From positions 1-60,485 of the forward strand of contig CAAEPE010000054.1 of the NCBI GenBank assembly GCA_900757795.1: a stretch of 60,485 nt of DNA. Direction: 5' to 3'. A program made the position numbers and the translations under genes. Below are positions 23,760 to 33,195 of the stretch, one piece after another. The notes below the pieces were generated by a model. It did no database searches. It was not told where the DNA came from and saw nothing but the letters and a program-made list of their open reading frames with translations. The DNA comes from an uncultured Phascolarctobacterium sp. (GTDB lineage Bacteria; Bacillota; Negativicutes; Acidaminococcales; Acidaminococcaceae). How positions within the stretch are numbered: the stretch's first letter is position 1; each line of letters opens with the position of its first letter.

Positions 23760-24791
23760 TTACCACCCCTTGCCAAAGCCGCAGGCAGGATAAGTACATA
23801 TAGGGCAGTTTAAACACAAGCCGCCCTCGCCTAATGCAGCCAGTTCTGCTGCCATAACTGCATCACAAGCCAGCACACGCGGCAAAACCAAGTCAAAAAT
23901 AGTGCGTTTAGCGTACATAACACAGCCCGGCAGCCCCATAACAGGCACTCTTTTAGCCCCATAATAAGCTAAAAGGAACATTGCTCCCGGCAGTACCGGT
24001 GCGCCGTAGGAAATAATTTCTGCTCCCGTATTTTTTATTGCCAATGGTGTGCGGTCGTCCGGGTCAACGCTCATACCGCCGGTACAGCAGACAAGCTCTG
24101 CGCCTTTTTCTTCTATGGCATATTTAATAGCCTTGGTTACAGCATCCGGATCGTCGCCTAAAACCTGCTTATAAATAACATCTACGCCATATTCTGCCAG
24201 TTTTTCTTCAATTACCGGAGTAAACGTATCTTTAATTCTCCCCGTAAAGACCTCGCTGCCGGTAGCAATAACGGCGGCCTTTTTCAATTTGTAGGGCAAA
24301 AGCTGCAGTAAAGGGACGTCACCGCACATTTTTTGAACGGCCTGCATTTTTTCTTTTTCAATGACCAGGGGAATTATTCTGGTACCGCCCAATTTATCTC
24401 CCTTATGCACCGGCGTATTGCCGTGACGGGCAGCAATCATCATCTGTCCGAAGCCATTAACCATTTTTAAACGCTTACTGTCAACTTTAAACAAACCGTC
24501 GCAGTTAGCCGACAGCTCAATTTTACCTTCTTTAACAGGTGATTCCAACATATGCTTATTTTTACATAGATCGCATAATATTCTTGCCGCATCATTTTCA
24601 TGCAGCATATTTTCGTCGGCTTCCCACACATAAAGATGCTCTTTGCCGATAGAAAGCAGCACCGGAATATCCTCTGCCTGCACAATATGACCTTTGCGAA
24701 AAACCGCATCCTTGGTCACGCCTTTGATTATTTGCGTCAAATCATGACACAGTACGCTGCCTACTGCATCAACTGTTTTAATCAGCTTCAT
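23760..24791 (-). CDS. MoeA/MoaB-like molybdopterin-binding protein
   Basis: The 343-residue protein has an N-terminal MoeA-like segment (TVDAVGSVLCHDLT near residues 6-20) and a C-terminal MoCF-binding (MogA/MoeA domain III) region with AAVIATGSEVFTGRI and CCTGGMSVDPDDRTPLA. It ends in a cysteine motif CPICTYPACGFGKGW. It is shorter than true MoeA (about 400 residues), so it may be a specialised molybdenum-insertion or cofactor-handling protein. It follows modA by ten bases, and AGGAGG precedes its ATG. Confidence 0.85.
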   Translation of the reverse strand: MKLIKTVDAVGSVLCHDLTQIIKGVTKDAVFRKGHIVQAEDIPVLLSIGKEHLYVWEADENMLHENDAARILCDLCKNKHMLESPVKEGKIELSANCDGLFKVDSKRLKMVNGFGQMMIAARHGNTPVHKGDKLGGTRIIPLVIEKEKMQAVQKMCGDVPLLQLLPYKLKKAAVIATGSEVFTGRIKDTFTPVIEEKLAEYGVDVIYKQVLGDDPDAVTKAIKYAIEEKGAELVCCTGGMSVDPDDRTPLAIKNTGAEIISYGAPVLPGAMFLLAYYGAKRVPVMGLPGCVMYAKRTIFDLVLPRVLACDAVMAAELAALGEGGLCLNCPICTYPACGFGKGW

Positions 24792-24801
24792 AGAACCTCC
24801 T

Positions 24802-25587
24802 TTATTTCACTCTGGCAAAACCATAATTTTCAAAAATCTGCATAGCTTCATTGGTCTGCAAAAAGTTAGCCAATTCTTTAGCTGCCGCAGCCTGCGTAGC
24901 TTGTTTCAAAATACCGATAGGATATATAACCGGCTTCTTCAAAGAACCGGCAGGAGCTTCCGCAATAATTTTTACCTTATCCTTGATTAAGGCTGCATCC
25001 GTTGCATAAACCAAGCCTGCATCTGCACTGCCCTCGCCCACCCAGTTAAGTACCTGAGTTACGTTGGTGCCAAAGCTGACTTTAGCCTGAACCTGCTCCC
25101 AAATACCTAAGCTTATTAAAGCTTCTTTAGCATATTGACCTGCAGGTACACTGGCAGGATCGCCGACAGCAGGATGCTTAGCTTTTGCTAAATCAGCAAA
25201 GTTCTTAATAGAACCGTCGTTTTTAGCAGGCACAATCAACACTAGCTTATTCTCCAACAAAGGTTTAATAGCAGCGCTATCCATATAGCCTTTTTTATCC
25301 AAAGCCTGCATTTGCTTATTAGCCGCAGAAATAAATATATCGGCATTCAAGCCATTTTCAATTTGCGCTTGCAGCTTACCGCTGGCATCATAAACACCTT
25401 GAATTTTGATTTCCGGATGCTTTTTATTGAACATAGGAATAAGCTGCTGCTCAAAAACCTTTTCCAAGCTGGCAGCGGCAGCCACATGTACAGTTACAGT
25501 TTTTTTAGCTACATTTTCCTGTTTGCTACTGCATCCCATCATAGCTAAAGTCATTAAGCAAATAATTAAACATAAAAATTTTCTCAT
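24802..25587 (-). CDS. modA: Molybdate ABC transporter substrate-binding lipoprotein
   Basis: The 261-residue protein has a lipoprotein signal peptide ending MMGC (Cys19). ModA motifs are present: VHVAAAASLEKVFEQ, DIFISAANKQMQAL and VGDPASVPAGQYAKEAL. It captures molybdate or tungstate outside the inner membrane for ModB. The start at 25587 has AGGAG upstream; a longer frame running into modB is an artefact. Confidence 0.92.
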   Translation of the reverse strand: MRKFLCLIICLMTLAMMGCSSKQENVAKKTVTVHVAAAASLEKVFEQQLIPMFNKKHPEIKIQGVYDASGKLQAQIENGLNADIFISAANKQMQALDKKGYMDSAAIKPLLENKLVLIVPAKNDGSIKNFADLAKAKHPAVGDPASVPAGQYAKEALISLGIWEQVQAKVSFGTNVTQVLNWVGEGSADAGLVYATDAALIKDKVKIIAEAPAGSLKKPVIYPIGILKQATQAAAAKELANFLQTNEAMQIFENYGFARVK

Positions 25588-25589
25588 TT

Positions 25590-26276
25590 TTAACTCTCCT
25601 GCTGTTTTTTTACCCGATATTGATAAACATTTAAGCCAATGACTACTGTAAAACAAATAGCCGTTATTACTAAAACATAGACAGCAGCACTGTCCCAATC
25701 GCCTGCCGCCACCGCCGAATAAACTGCCAAAGGCAGGGTACGCGTCTTGCCGGCAATATTGCCTGCCAGCATAGCCGTAGCGCCAAATTCGCCTAAGCCG
25801 CGGGCAAAAGCTAAAAGTCCCCCGGCGATAATGCCCGGCAAAGCGTTGGGCAGATGAATACGCCAAAATACCCGCCACTCCGTCATGCCAAGAGAACGCG
25901 CCGCTTCCAAAATACCCTTATCTACCTGCGCCAAAGCGCCGCGGGCAGAACGGTACATCAGCGGAAAGGCAATTACTGCTGCCGCAAAAACTGTCGCCAG
26001 CCAGCTAAAGGCTATCTGTATGCCAAAATATTCCAAAAAAAATTTGCCGATAAGCCTGTTATTGCCAAAGAAAACTAATAAGAAAAAGCCTGCAACCGTG
26101 GGCGGCAGTACCATGGGTAAAGTAAAAAGGCCGTCGATAAAAATTTTAACGTTTTCGCTGCGCAAGCGCTCTACCCGCCAGGCGGATAACACCCCTAAGA
26201 AAAATACAATGACAATGGTAACAGCCGCAGTCTGTAAGCTTATCCATAAAGGCGACAAATCGACAGCCACAATCAT
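25590..26276 (-). CDS. modB: Molybdate ABC transporter permease
   Basis: The 228-residue membrane protein has about five transmembrane segments and the binding-protein-dependent permease loop EAARSLGMTEWRVFWRIHLPNALPGI. It ends AYQYRVKKQQES-like, with a charged cytoplasmic tail. The ATG at 26276 overlaps the stop of the preceding MOSC-MogA gene (ATGA); a GTG four codons earlier is less likely. No modC ATPase gene follows, so the ATPase must be encoded elsewhere. Confidence 0.92.
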   Translation of the reverse strand: MIVAVDLSPLWISLQTAAVTIVIVFFLGVLSAWRVERLRSENVKIFIDGLFTLPMVLPPTVAGFFLLVFFGNNRLIGKFFLEYFGIQIAFSWLATVFAAAVIAFPLMYRSARGALAQVDKGILEAARSLGMTEWRVFWRIHLPNALPGIIAGGLLAFARGLGEFGATAMLAGNIAGKTRTLPLAVYSAVAAGDWDSAAVYVLVITAICFTVVIGLNVYQYRVKKQQES

Positions 26277-27220
26277 TGTCTGCCACACTCCCCGTCAGTT
26301 CCTTTAGCCAAACGTATGCCGTGCTCTAATGCCGGTAAAACTATATCTAAAGCTTCCTCCACAGCTTTTTTGCTTCCGGGAAGATTAACAATCAAGGTTT
26401 TGTTGCGCAGTACGGCAGCACCGCGGCTCAGCATGGCTCTTTTGGTAATCTGCATGGAGCCTGCGCGAATAGCTTCCGCAATACCGGGAACTAAACGTGT
26501 TGCCACGGCCATAGTTGCTTCCGGAGTTACATCCCGCGGCGACATTCCTGTGCCGCCGGTGGTAATTATTAAATCAACCTGCCTGCTGTCGGTCAAACGC
26601 TTCAGTTCTCTTTCTATTTTTCCCTGCACATCAGGCAGCAATACCTGTTCTGCAATTTCATAACCAAAATCCGACAACAACTTTACCGCTGCCGGACCGC
26701 TGGTATCTATTCTTGTACCTGCCGCGCCCTTGTCCGAAAGCGTCATGACGGCAGCACGCAAAGGCGCGTCAGCGGGCGGCAGCTGCACAGTCATTTCCAT
26801 ACCGGCATGTAATACGCCCTCCTGTTCCACCGTGGCAAAAATTCCTTCACGCGGCATAATACAGTCACCTACGCGCTGAAAAATTTGGCAGTGCCTATGA
26901 CACTCCTTACCAATCTGAGTTACTTTTAATACCACGTTTTCAGCAAGCAACAGTGTTCCTACCGGCAAACTGCGAAAATCTATTCCAGCAACCAAAATAT
27001 TTTCACCAAAAGCGCCAATACCGGCATCACCGCCTTTGGCATTAAATTCTTCCACCTTATCATAAGAAAGAAGGCTCACCTGACGGTGCCAATTACCACC
27101 ATGAGCATCGTTTTCCAAACCAAAATTTTTAATCAGCTTGACTTGCGCTACCTCATGCTTTGCCGTACCTCGTGCTTCGCTGATGCACAAGGCCTTAATA
27201 ATACCTTTAATTTGCGTCAT
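26273..27220 (-). CDS. MOSC-MogA fusion protein (molybdenum cofactor)
   Basis: The 315-residue protein has two domains. Residues 1-150 form a MOSC domain (DAHGGNWHRQVSLLSYD, GAFGENILV, IGKECHRHCQIF). Residues about 155-315 are a MogA/MoaB-type adenylyltransferase (LRAAVMTLSDKGAAG, TTGGTGMSPRDVTPEA, VNLPGSKKAVEEALD). MogA activates molybdopterin by adenylation; MOSC domains bind or sulfurate the cofactor. The fusion suggests channelling towards a sulfurated hydroxylase cofactor, as used by the xanthine-dehydrogenase-type enzyme downstream. ATGA overlaps join it to moaC and modB. Confidence 0.9.
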   Translation of the reverse strand: MTQIKGIIKALCISEARGTAKHEVAQVKLIKNFGLENDAHGGNWHRQVSLLSYDKVEEFNAKGGDAGIGAFGENILVAGIDFRSLPVGTLLLAENVVLKVTQIGKECHRHCQIFQRVGDCIMPREGIFATVEQEGVLHAGMEMTVQLPPADAPLRAAVMTLSDKGAAGTRIDTSGPAAVKLLSDFGYEIAEQVLLPDVQGKIERELKRLTDSRQVDLIITTGGTGMSPRDVTPEATMAVATRLVPGIAEAIRAGSMQITKRAMLSRGAAVLRNKTLIVNLPGSKKAVEEALDIVLPALEHGIRLAKGTDGECGRQ

Positions 27221-27714
27221 CTAGTTTCACCTCGCTGCCACATAAAATCCCCGCTTTTGCCGCCGCTTTTACTTACTAAATGCACGTCGGTTATCAGCAT
27301 ATTTTTATCCACAGCTTTACACATATCATAAATTGTTAGCAGCGCAATCTGCACGCCTGTCAGCGCTTCCATTTCCACACCAGTTTTACCGTCTGTTTTC
27401 ACTATGCAGCTTGCTTCCACGGCATACTGATCTCCCTTTGCACTAAGCGCAAAATCCACTGTGCATTTTGTCAGCGGCAAGGGATGGCACAGAGGAATCA
27501 ATTCACTGGTTTTTTTTGCAGCCATGATGCCCGCAATACGCGCTACGCCCAAAACATCACCCTTGGCAATTTGCTGCTGCTTTATTTTAGTAAAAATTTC
27601 TTTGCTGACGATAATTTTTCCCACAGCCGTCGCTGTCCGTGCAGTAACATTTTTTTGCGAAACGTCTACCATCACCGCGTTACCGGTCTCATCAAAATGC
27701 GTAAAATCATTCAT
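27217..27714 (-). CDS. moaC: Cyclic pyranopterin monophosphate synthase
   Basis: The 165-residue protein has MoaC motifs: MVDVSQKNVTARTA, GVARIAGIMAAKKTSELIPLCHPL, GKTGVEMEALTGV and a C-terminal KSGGKSGDF. It converts the MoaA product to cyclic pyranopterin in molybdenum cofactor synthesis. Full family length; GGGAAG precedes the ATG. Confidence 0.95.
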   Translation of the reverse strand: MNDFTHFDETGNAVMVDVSQKNVTARTATAVGKIIVSKEIFTKIKQQQIAKGDVLGVARIAGIMAAKKTSELIPLCHPLPLTKCTVDFALSAKGDQYAVEASCIVKTDGKTGVEMEALTGVQIALLTIYDMCKAVDKNMLITDVHLVSKSGGKSGDFMWQRGETR

Positions 27715-27728
27715 TTTATCACTTCCCT

Positions 27729-28718
27729 TTATCCGCCAATCTCGTTCATGGCAAAACCACCAGGACGCTTGTTAAAAGTATGTCCCAAAGGTTTAGCCAA
27801 AATTGCCTGCGCTAAAGCCTGTGTTAATTCTCCGTCATCTGCTCCTTGCCGCAAAAGCTCCCACAAATCACACACAGGCGGACTGTATAAACAGTTTTTC
27901 AGCTGTCCCGTACTTGTCAGCCGGATGCGATTGCATTTTGCGCAGAATTTCGCATGAATTGGCTCAATAAAGCCAATCACAGACTGCTTGCCATGCAAAT
28001 TATCCTGTGCCAAATAATATTGCGCAGGGCCGTTGCCGTATTTATGCTGTGTTACTTTTAGGCTATAACCGGCGTCCTGCAAAATTTTCCTGATTTCCGC
28101 TCCGGTAAAGCTCATGCAGCCGCTGTTGCAATTTAAGGGCATCAGCTCAATAAAGCGCAGAGGTATTTGTAAATCACCGGCATAGTTCAGTAAATCCACA
28201 AAATAATTTTTTTGTGATATTGCAGAAGCATTAGCTGAATTTTTTAACGGCACACAGTTCAATTTACACTTAATACCTGCCTGCACCGCAGAAGCTATAC
28301 TGCTAAGCACTTGTTCTAGTCTGCCGCCGGTCAGGTTTTGGTAGCAATTTTCGTCAAGAGTATCCAGGCTTATATTAACGCCGTCAATGCCTGCCTGCAC
28401 TAAATCATGTACATATTGTTCTAAAAAAGTACCGTTAGTCGTCAGCGTAACCTGTTCTATATCAGGCACAGTTTTTAATTGAGCAATGAAGCCGACGGCG
28501 TTTTTACGCAGCAGCGGCTCTCCGCCGGTAATTTTAAAGCGTGTTATCCCAAGTTTAACTGCGCATTGGGCAATACGCAGAATTTCTTCATAGCGCAAAA
28601 TCCTTTCATGCCGTAAATGTTCCGCCACCTCCGGCCGGCAATACCTGCAATGCAGATTGCAGCGGTCGGTTAAGGATATACGCATATAATTTATCTCCCG
28701 CTGAAAATTATCAATCAT
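27729..28718 (-). CDS. moaA: GTP 3',8-cyclase (radical SAM)
   Basis: The 329-residue protein has the radical SAM motif CNLHCRYC, which binds the first 4Fe-4S cluster, and GGEPLLR. The C-terminal CAKCNRIRLTSTGQLKNCLYS binds the second, substrate-binding cluster. It performs the first step of molybdopterin synthesis. The ATG at 28718 has GGGG about seven bases upstream and gives MIDNFQREINYMRIS, the usual MoaA start. It heads moaA-moaC-mosC/mogA-modB-modA-moeA-modE. Confidence 0.95.
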   Translation of the reverse strand: MIDNFQREINYMRISLTDRCNLHCRYCRPEVAEHLRHERILRYEEILRIAQCAVKLGITRFKITGGEPLLRKNAVGFIAQLKTVPDIEQVTLTTNGTFLEQYVHDLVQAGIDGVNISLDTLDENCYQNLTGGRLEQVLSSIASAVQAGIKCKLNCVPLKNSANASAISQKNYFVDLLNYAGDLQIPLRFIELMPLNCNSGCMSFTGAEIRKILQDAGYSLKVTQHKYGNGPAQYYLAQDNLHGKQSVIGFIEPIHAKFCAKCNRIRLTSTGQLKNCLYSPPVCDLWELLRQGADDGELTQALAQAILAKPLGHTFNKRPGGFAMNEIGG

Positions 28719-28819
28719 AAATGTCCCCGCTAACTCCATAGAAATTTTTACCAAAACAATTTGGGTATTTATCTTTTCATTCGTTTATCTCACTCAAGAA
28801 TAACGCTTATCAAAGAAAT

Positions 28820-28845
28820 GCGGAAGCAAAATACTTCCGCGTTTT
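28820..28845. terminator. Terminator hairpin downstream of the xanthine dehydrogenase genes
   Basis: GCGGAAG (28820-28826) pairs with CTTCCGC (28834-28840). T-rich tracts lie on both sides. It sits between the 3' end of the hydroxylase large-subunit gene and the promoter area of moaA. Because both genes are on the minus strand, it most plausibly insulates them, acting within the moaA leader or on plus-strand read-through. Confidence 0.5.
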
Positions 28846-28870
28846 CTCTTGCAAAACAATCTACCTATTG

Positions 28871-31150
28871 CTATTCGTTTTCTTCGCCCAAAGCAATTTT
28901 TTCCGGCGTAATAGGCAAAGTGTAGAAACGTTTGCCCGTCGCCTGATAAACAGCATCTGCAATGGCCGGAGCAGGCGTGTTGATTACTAATTCGCCTACG
29001 GACTTTGCACCATAAGGACCGCTTTTTTCATAGCTGCAGGCGAAATCTACATGAATATGACCAATATCCTGACGTGTAGGAATTTTATATTGCATCAAAG
29101 AATTTTCATAAACACGTCCGTCAGGACTGTAATTTACATTTTCCATCAAACTCATGCCGATACCCTGCAAAATACCGCCTTCCGTCTGCACCTTAGCCAA
29201 ATGCGGGTTGATAGGCGTTCCGCAATCCACGGACGCATAATAATTTACAACTTCCGTTTCGCCTGTCAGCAAATCTGTTTCCAGCTCGGCTACGCCTGCC
29301 ATAAACGGCGGCGGGCTCAACAAGCTGTCCATCTCCACTGTTTCCTGCAAGGCAATATTATTAAAGCATTGGGAAGCCGCGGCAATATCCACCAACGAAA
29401 TAGCCTTATCATTTACGGTACTGCGGACAAATTTACCGTCAAAAATTACCTCTTCAACGGCACATTCCAGCTTTTTAGCGCCTAACTCGCAAATTTTAGC
29501 ACGAATTTTTTTCGCGCAGGCAGTAACGGCGTTGCCGGTAATATAAGTTGTGCTGGAAGCATAAGAGCCGGAATCATAAGGAGAAGCGTCCGTATCGGCG
29601 CCAAAAACCTGAATCTGCGCAAAATCACATTCCAAAACTTCGGCAGCCATTTGAGCTAAAATTGTATCGCAGCCGGTTCCCATATCGGCAGCGCCAATCA
29701 GCAGCGTATAAGAACCGTCGTCATTAACCTTAATTGTTGCGCCGCCCACATCACAATAAGGAATGGACGAACCCTGCATGGCAATGGCAACGCCCATGGA
29801 GCGAACCTTGCCGTTGGGCATGTGGCGCACAGGGAATTTTTCGTCCCAATCGCTCATTTCACGCACCTGCGCCAAGCATTTATCCAGCGCGCAGCTGGTA
29901 TTGGGAGCGCCGTAATAAGCGGGCATAATATCGCCTTCGTGAGTAATATTCATTTCGCGCAGGGTAATCGGATCAATTTTCAGCTTAGCTGCCAGCTCGT
30001 TGACGGCGCTTTCCACGGCAAAAATTCCTTGAGGAGCGCCATAGCCGCGATAAGCTCCTGCCGCCTGTAAATTTGTATACACAACATCAAAACCAAAGCG
30101 AAAAGCCTCCGTGCGGTACAAAGGAATGGATTTATGTCCGGAAAGGCCGACAGTAGTGGGGCCGTGCTCGCCATAAGCGCCTGTGTTAGACAAAGTATAC
30201 ACATCAATAGCGCGGATTTTGCCTTCTTTAGTTGCGCCTAAACGCACCTTGACTTCCATTTCGTGGCGCGGACTGGCGGCAATATGACATTCATGGCGGC
30301 TGAAAACTATTTTAGACGGTTTTTTCAGCTTCCAAGTTACAAAAGCAGGATACATTTCGCTGACGCAGCTTTGCTTAGCGCCGAAACCGCCGCCTATACG
30401 CGGTTTAGTCACTCTGACCTGCGTTTTGGGAATATGCAGCGCGTTGGCAATAATACGGCGCGCATGGAAAACTATCTGCGTGGAGCTGACTACATGCAAA
30501 CGTCCGTAGGTATCAATAGTACAAAAAGTGCAGAACGGCTCCATCATATTCTGCTGTACAGCTTTAACTCTGTATGTTCTATCGATAACTACATCGCAGT
30601 CTGCCAATATGCCGTCCACATCGCCGTCGCTGATAACTTCGGAAGCGCATAGATTACGCTTATTATCAGCGCCCACGGGACATAATGCTTCCCAAGTTTT
30701 TTCGGGATGCACTAAAATTGGATTATCCAAAGCGGTATGAAAATCCAGCACAGCATCCAAAACTTGATATTTAACTTTGATTAAGGATAAAGCTTTGTCG
30801 ACTGCCTTTTCCGTTCTGCCGGCAACAATTGCCACTACATCGCCCACAAAACGCACATGCCTGTCCAACAAAAGGCGGTCATAAGGACTTGGTTCGGGAT
30901 AGGTCTGCCCGGCGTAAGTGCAGCGCTTGCCCTCTTGGTCAACATCTTCATAAGTAAAAATTGCTTCGACATCGGGAACTTTAGCTGCTACGGCAGTATT
31001 GATGCTTTCGATAATCGCGTTGGCATACGGCGAACGCAGCAGCTTCACGATTAAACAATCTTTAGGCGCTAAATCGTCAGTGTAAACAGGCTTACCGGTT
31101 ACCAGCTGCATAGCGTCTTTTTTTCTCAAGGGCTGATTAACGATTTTCAT
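28871..31150 (-). CDS. xdhA: Molybdenum hydroxylase large subunit (xanthine dehydrogenase type)
   Basis: The 759-residue protein has the aldehyde oxidase/xanthine dehydrogenase N-terminal domain (KPVYTDDL) and molybdopterin-binding domains with GGFGAKQS, AGAYRGYGAPQ and the active-site glutamate region SVGELVINTPAPAIADAV near the C-terminus. It hydroxylates a heterocycle, most likely a purine given the neighbouring purine permease. The YqeB and YqeC genes nearby mark selenium-dependent hydroxylases, so a Se-bearing cofactor is possible (inference). It follows the 2Fe-2S subunit by four bases with AGGAGG. Confidence 0.9.
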   Translation of the reverse strand: MKIVNQPLRKKDAMQLVTGKPVYTDDLAPKDCLIVKLLRSPYANAIIESINTAVAAKVPDVEAIFTYEDVDQEGKRCTYAGQTYPEPSPYDRLLLDRHVRFVGDVVAIVAGRTEKAVDKALSLIKVKYQVLDAVLDFHTALDNPILVHPEKTWEALCPVGADNKRNLCASEVISDGDVDGILADCDVVIDRTYRVKAVQQNMMEPFCTFCTIDTYGRLHVVSSTQIVFHARRIIANALHIPKTQVRVTKPRIGGGFGAKQSCVSEMYPAFVTWKLKKPSKIVFSRHECHIAASPRHEMEVKVRLGATKEGKIRAIDVYTLSNTGAYGEHGPTTVGLSGHKSIPLYRTEAFRFGFDVVYTNLQAAGAYRGYGAPQGIFAVESAVNELAAKLKIDPITLREMNITHEGDIMPAYYGAPNTSCALDKCLAQVREMSDWDEKFPVRHMPNGKVRSMGVAIAMQGSSIPYCDVGGATIKVNDDGSYTLLIGAADMGTGCDTILAQMAAEVLECDFAQIQVFGADTDASPYDSGSYASSTTYITGNAVTACAKKIRAKICELGAKKLECAVEEVIFDGKFVRSTVNDKAISLVDIAAASQCFNNIALQETVEMDSLLSPPPFMAGVAELETDLLTGETEVVNYYASVDCGTPINPHLAKVQTEGGILQGIGMSLMENVNYSPDGRVYENSLMQYKIPTRQDIGHIHVDFACSYEKSGPYGAKSVGELVINTPAPAIADAVYQATGKRFYTLPITPEKIALGEENE

Positions 31151-31154
31151 TTAC

Positions 31155-31625
31155 TTACGCCTCCTTCCCTTGAGCTTTTTTCCAAGCAATAAAATTCTTG
31201 ATGCCCCGCAGTTGGCCTTCATAACCGGAGCAGCGGCAGAGATTGCCCGCCAGATATTCTTTGATTTCCTCCTCGCTTGGCTCAGGATTTTCTCTAAAAA
31301 GCGCTAAAGCGTTCATAATCATGCCTGGATTACAAAAGCCGCACTGCTCCGCGCCTTGGTCAGCAATAAACGCACCAAATTCAGCGGCTTCCTTTTGCAG
31401 ACCTTCCATAGTTGTTACCTTGCGTCCGTCGGCACGAGCAGCCAAAACGGAACAAGAAAGCACCGGCTTATCATCTAAAAAAACAGTACACAAACCGCAG
31501 TTTGAGGTATCGCAGCCTCTTTTCACGCTGTAACAGCCTTCATTACGCACAAAATCCAGCAGCAGCGTATCAGCTTCCACACTGCGGGTAATTTTTCTGC
31601 CGTTTAAAGTTAATGTAATTTCCAT
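31155..31625 (-). CDS. xdhC: Molybdenum hydroxylase 2Fe-2S subunit
   Basis: The 156-residue protein has two 2Fe-2S domains: the plant-ferredoxin type GCDTSNCGLCTVFLDDKPVLSC (cysteines near residues 39-61) and the helical all-alpha type CGFCNPGMIM with NLCRCSGY. It passes electrons from the molybdenum centre to FAD. The start overlaps the stop of the FAD subunit gene (TGATG). Confidence 0.93.
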   Translation of the reverse strand: MEITLTLNGRKITRSVEADTLLLDFVRNEGCYSVKRGCDTSNCGLCTVFLDDKPVLSCSVLAARADGRKVTTMEGLQKEAAEFGAFIADQGAEQCGFCNPGMIMNALALFRENPEPSEEEIKEYLAGNLCRCSGYEGQLRGIKNFIAWKKAQGKEA

Positions 31626-32416
31626 CAGGCCTTACCTCCCAATGCTAAAATAGTTCTCGCCGCCAGCACCTTTATCAAATGGGTGCGGTATTTAGCGCTG
31701 CCGCGGTTATTGCTCTCCGTCGGCAAAAGCTCAGCGGCGTATTCTGCAAAAGCCTTGGCCTTTTCTTCCGTAATCGGCAGAGATAAAATCTGCTGCTCAT
31801 CTTTAACTAACGCTGCTTTAGCTGGTCTTGCACCAACTGCAATCTGTACGCCTGCTTCCGTTAATGCAGCCGCGCAGGTCAGCACCGGAAAATCTGTTTT
31901 GGCAATATGCACGGATTCATAGCAGCAAGCTAACTTTTGCTTAGGTACAATTACATGCACTAAAATATCACGATCATATTGCATTTTAGCAAACTCGCTG
32001 ATGGGAATAGTGCCGCCTTTATATAACTCAACTTTGGCATCTAAAGCCATTAAAATCGTCAGTACGTCGCTAAAGCCAAAGCGTCCGAAAACACTGCCGC
32101 CAACAGTGGCTAAATTGCGGAACTGTACGCCGACAATATGGCGCAAAGCTTCTTTCATAGCGCCGTTGGTATAAGCGGCGATGCCTGCGTGCAGCTCCAA
32201 CTGGCGCAGTGTGACCATGGCACCGATACGAAATTCCGTTTCTGTTTCTTCAATTTTGTCCAAGCCTAAAGCGGACAAGTCAATCATGGTTGCTACGTTG
32301 CCCTTGCTCAAGCGCAGCCACAGCATGCCGCCCATTACTCTGTTGACGCGCTTTTGATTAAGCTGCCAAGCCTCTTCCAGCGTTGCAGCCTTTTTAATTT
32401 CACGGATAGTAAGCAT
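31625..32416 (-). CDS. xdhB: Molybdenum hydroxylase FAD-binding subunit
   Basis: The 263-residue protein of the CO dehydrogenase/xanthine dehydrogenase medium-chain type has a PCMH-type FAD fold with GAMVTLRQLE and the loop NLATVGGSVFGRFGFSDVLTILMALDA, followed by the C-terminal CO dehydrogenase flavoprotein domain. It accepts electrons from the 2Fe-2S subunit. First gene of a three-gene operon with GGAGGG at the start. Confidence 0.92.
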   Translation of the reverse strand: MLTIREIKKAATLEEAWQLNQKRVNRVMGGMLWLRLSKGNVATMIDLSALGLDKIEETETEFRIGAMVTLRQLELHAGIAAYTNGAMKEALRHIVGVQFRNLATVGGSVFGRFGFSDVLTILMALDAKVELYKGGTIPISEFAKMQYDRDILVHVIVPKQKLACCYESVHIAKTDFPVLTCAAALTEAGVQIAVGARPAKAALVKDEQQILSLPITEEKAKAFAEYAAELLPTESNNRGSAKYRTHLIKVLAARTILALGGKA

Positions 32417-32589
32417 AAAAAGCCCTCCAATTATGCATTTTACTCACAATTATTCATTATCATTTTATCATAAAAAGTCACAACTTAAAAGGATTTGCGC
32501 GCTGCTTGTAGAAATATATAGCATGACTTAGCAAAACAATTTTTGATTTCCTTTTTGCGCCGCGTAAAATTGCGGCAGGAGAAAATATT

Positions 32590-33195
32590 ATGCCCACCAC
32601 CTATCCTATCGGCTGCATTATCATGGCCTCCGGCCATTCCCAGCGTTTCGGCAGCAATAAGCTGCTGGAGAATTTTCAAGGACAGCCACTTATCCAATAT
32701 ATTTTGAACAGCACAAGCGACATTTTTGTTGAGCGAGTAGTTGTCACCCGCTACCAGAAAATTGCTGCGCTGTGCCGCGCGCAAAATATCCCCTGCCTGC
32801 TGCATAACAAACCTCATCTAAATGATACGATACGTTTAGGCTTGGCATATTTACAAGCAAAAAATTTATTAGGCTATACTTTTTGCACAGCTGACCAGCC
32901 TTTTCTCCGGCAAGAAAGCATTGCGCATTTATGTGCCGGCTTCGTCAACGCGCCCCAAACTATTCAGCGCCTAGCTTACGGCAATTCGCCTGGCAATCCC
33001 ATAATTTTTCCGGCAGATTTAGCAGCGGAACTGCAAAGTTTACCCCAGGACAGTGGCGGCGTTTTTTTAGCAAAAAAATATCCTGAACGAGTACGCTTGG
33101 TACAGGTTCAGGATAAGTATGAGCTTTTCGATATTGATACCGTGCGCGATTTGCGCCGATGTCTTAATCTTGCGGCAGCACGATGTTCAAAATAA
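32590..33195 (+). CDS. MocA/MobA-like molybdenum cofactor nucleotidyltransferase
   Basis: The 201-residue protein has the NTP-transferase motif ASGHSQRFGSNKLLENFQG near the N-terminus, FCTADQPFL in the middle and GNPIIFPADL, as in MocA/PucB proteins that add CMP or GMP to molybdopterin for hydroxylases. It is divergent from the xdh operon, matching a role in making its cofactor. GCAGGAG precedes the ATG. The last 32 bases overlap the 3' end of the convergent permease gene. Confidence 0.87.
   Translation: MPTTYPIGCIIMASGHSQRFGSNKLLENFQGQPLIQYILNSTSDIFVERVVVTRYQKIAALCRAQNIPCLLHNKPHLNDTIRLGLAYLQAKNLLGYTFCTADQPFLRQESIAHLCAGFVNAPQTIQRLAYGNSPGNPIIFPADLAAELQSLPQDSGGVFLAKKYPERVRLVQVQDKYELFDIDTVRDLRRCLNLAAARCSK

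Noticed and set aside
24802..25878. A longer ModA reading frame starting inside modB
   Set aside because: The extra 97 residues are modB read in another frame; the lipoprotein signal and AGGAG mark the start at 25587.
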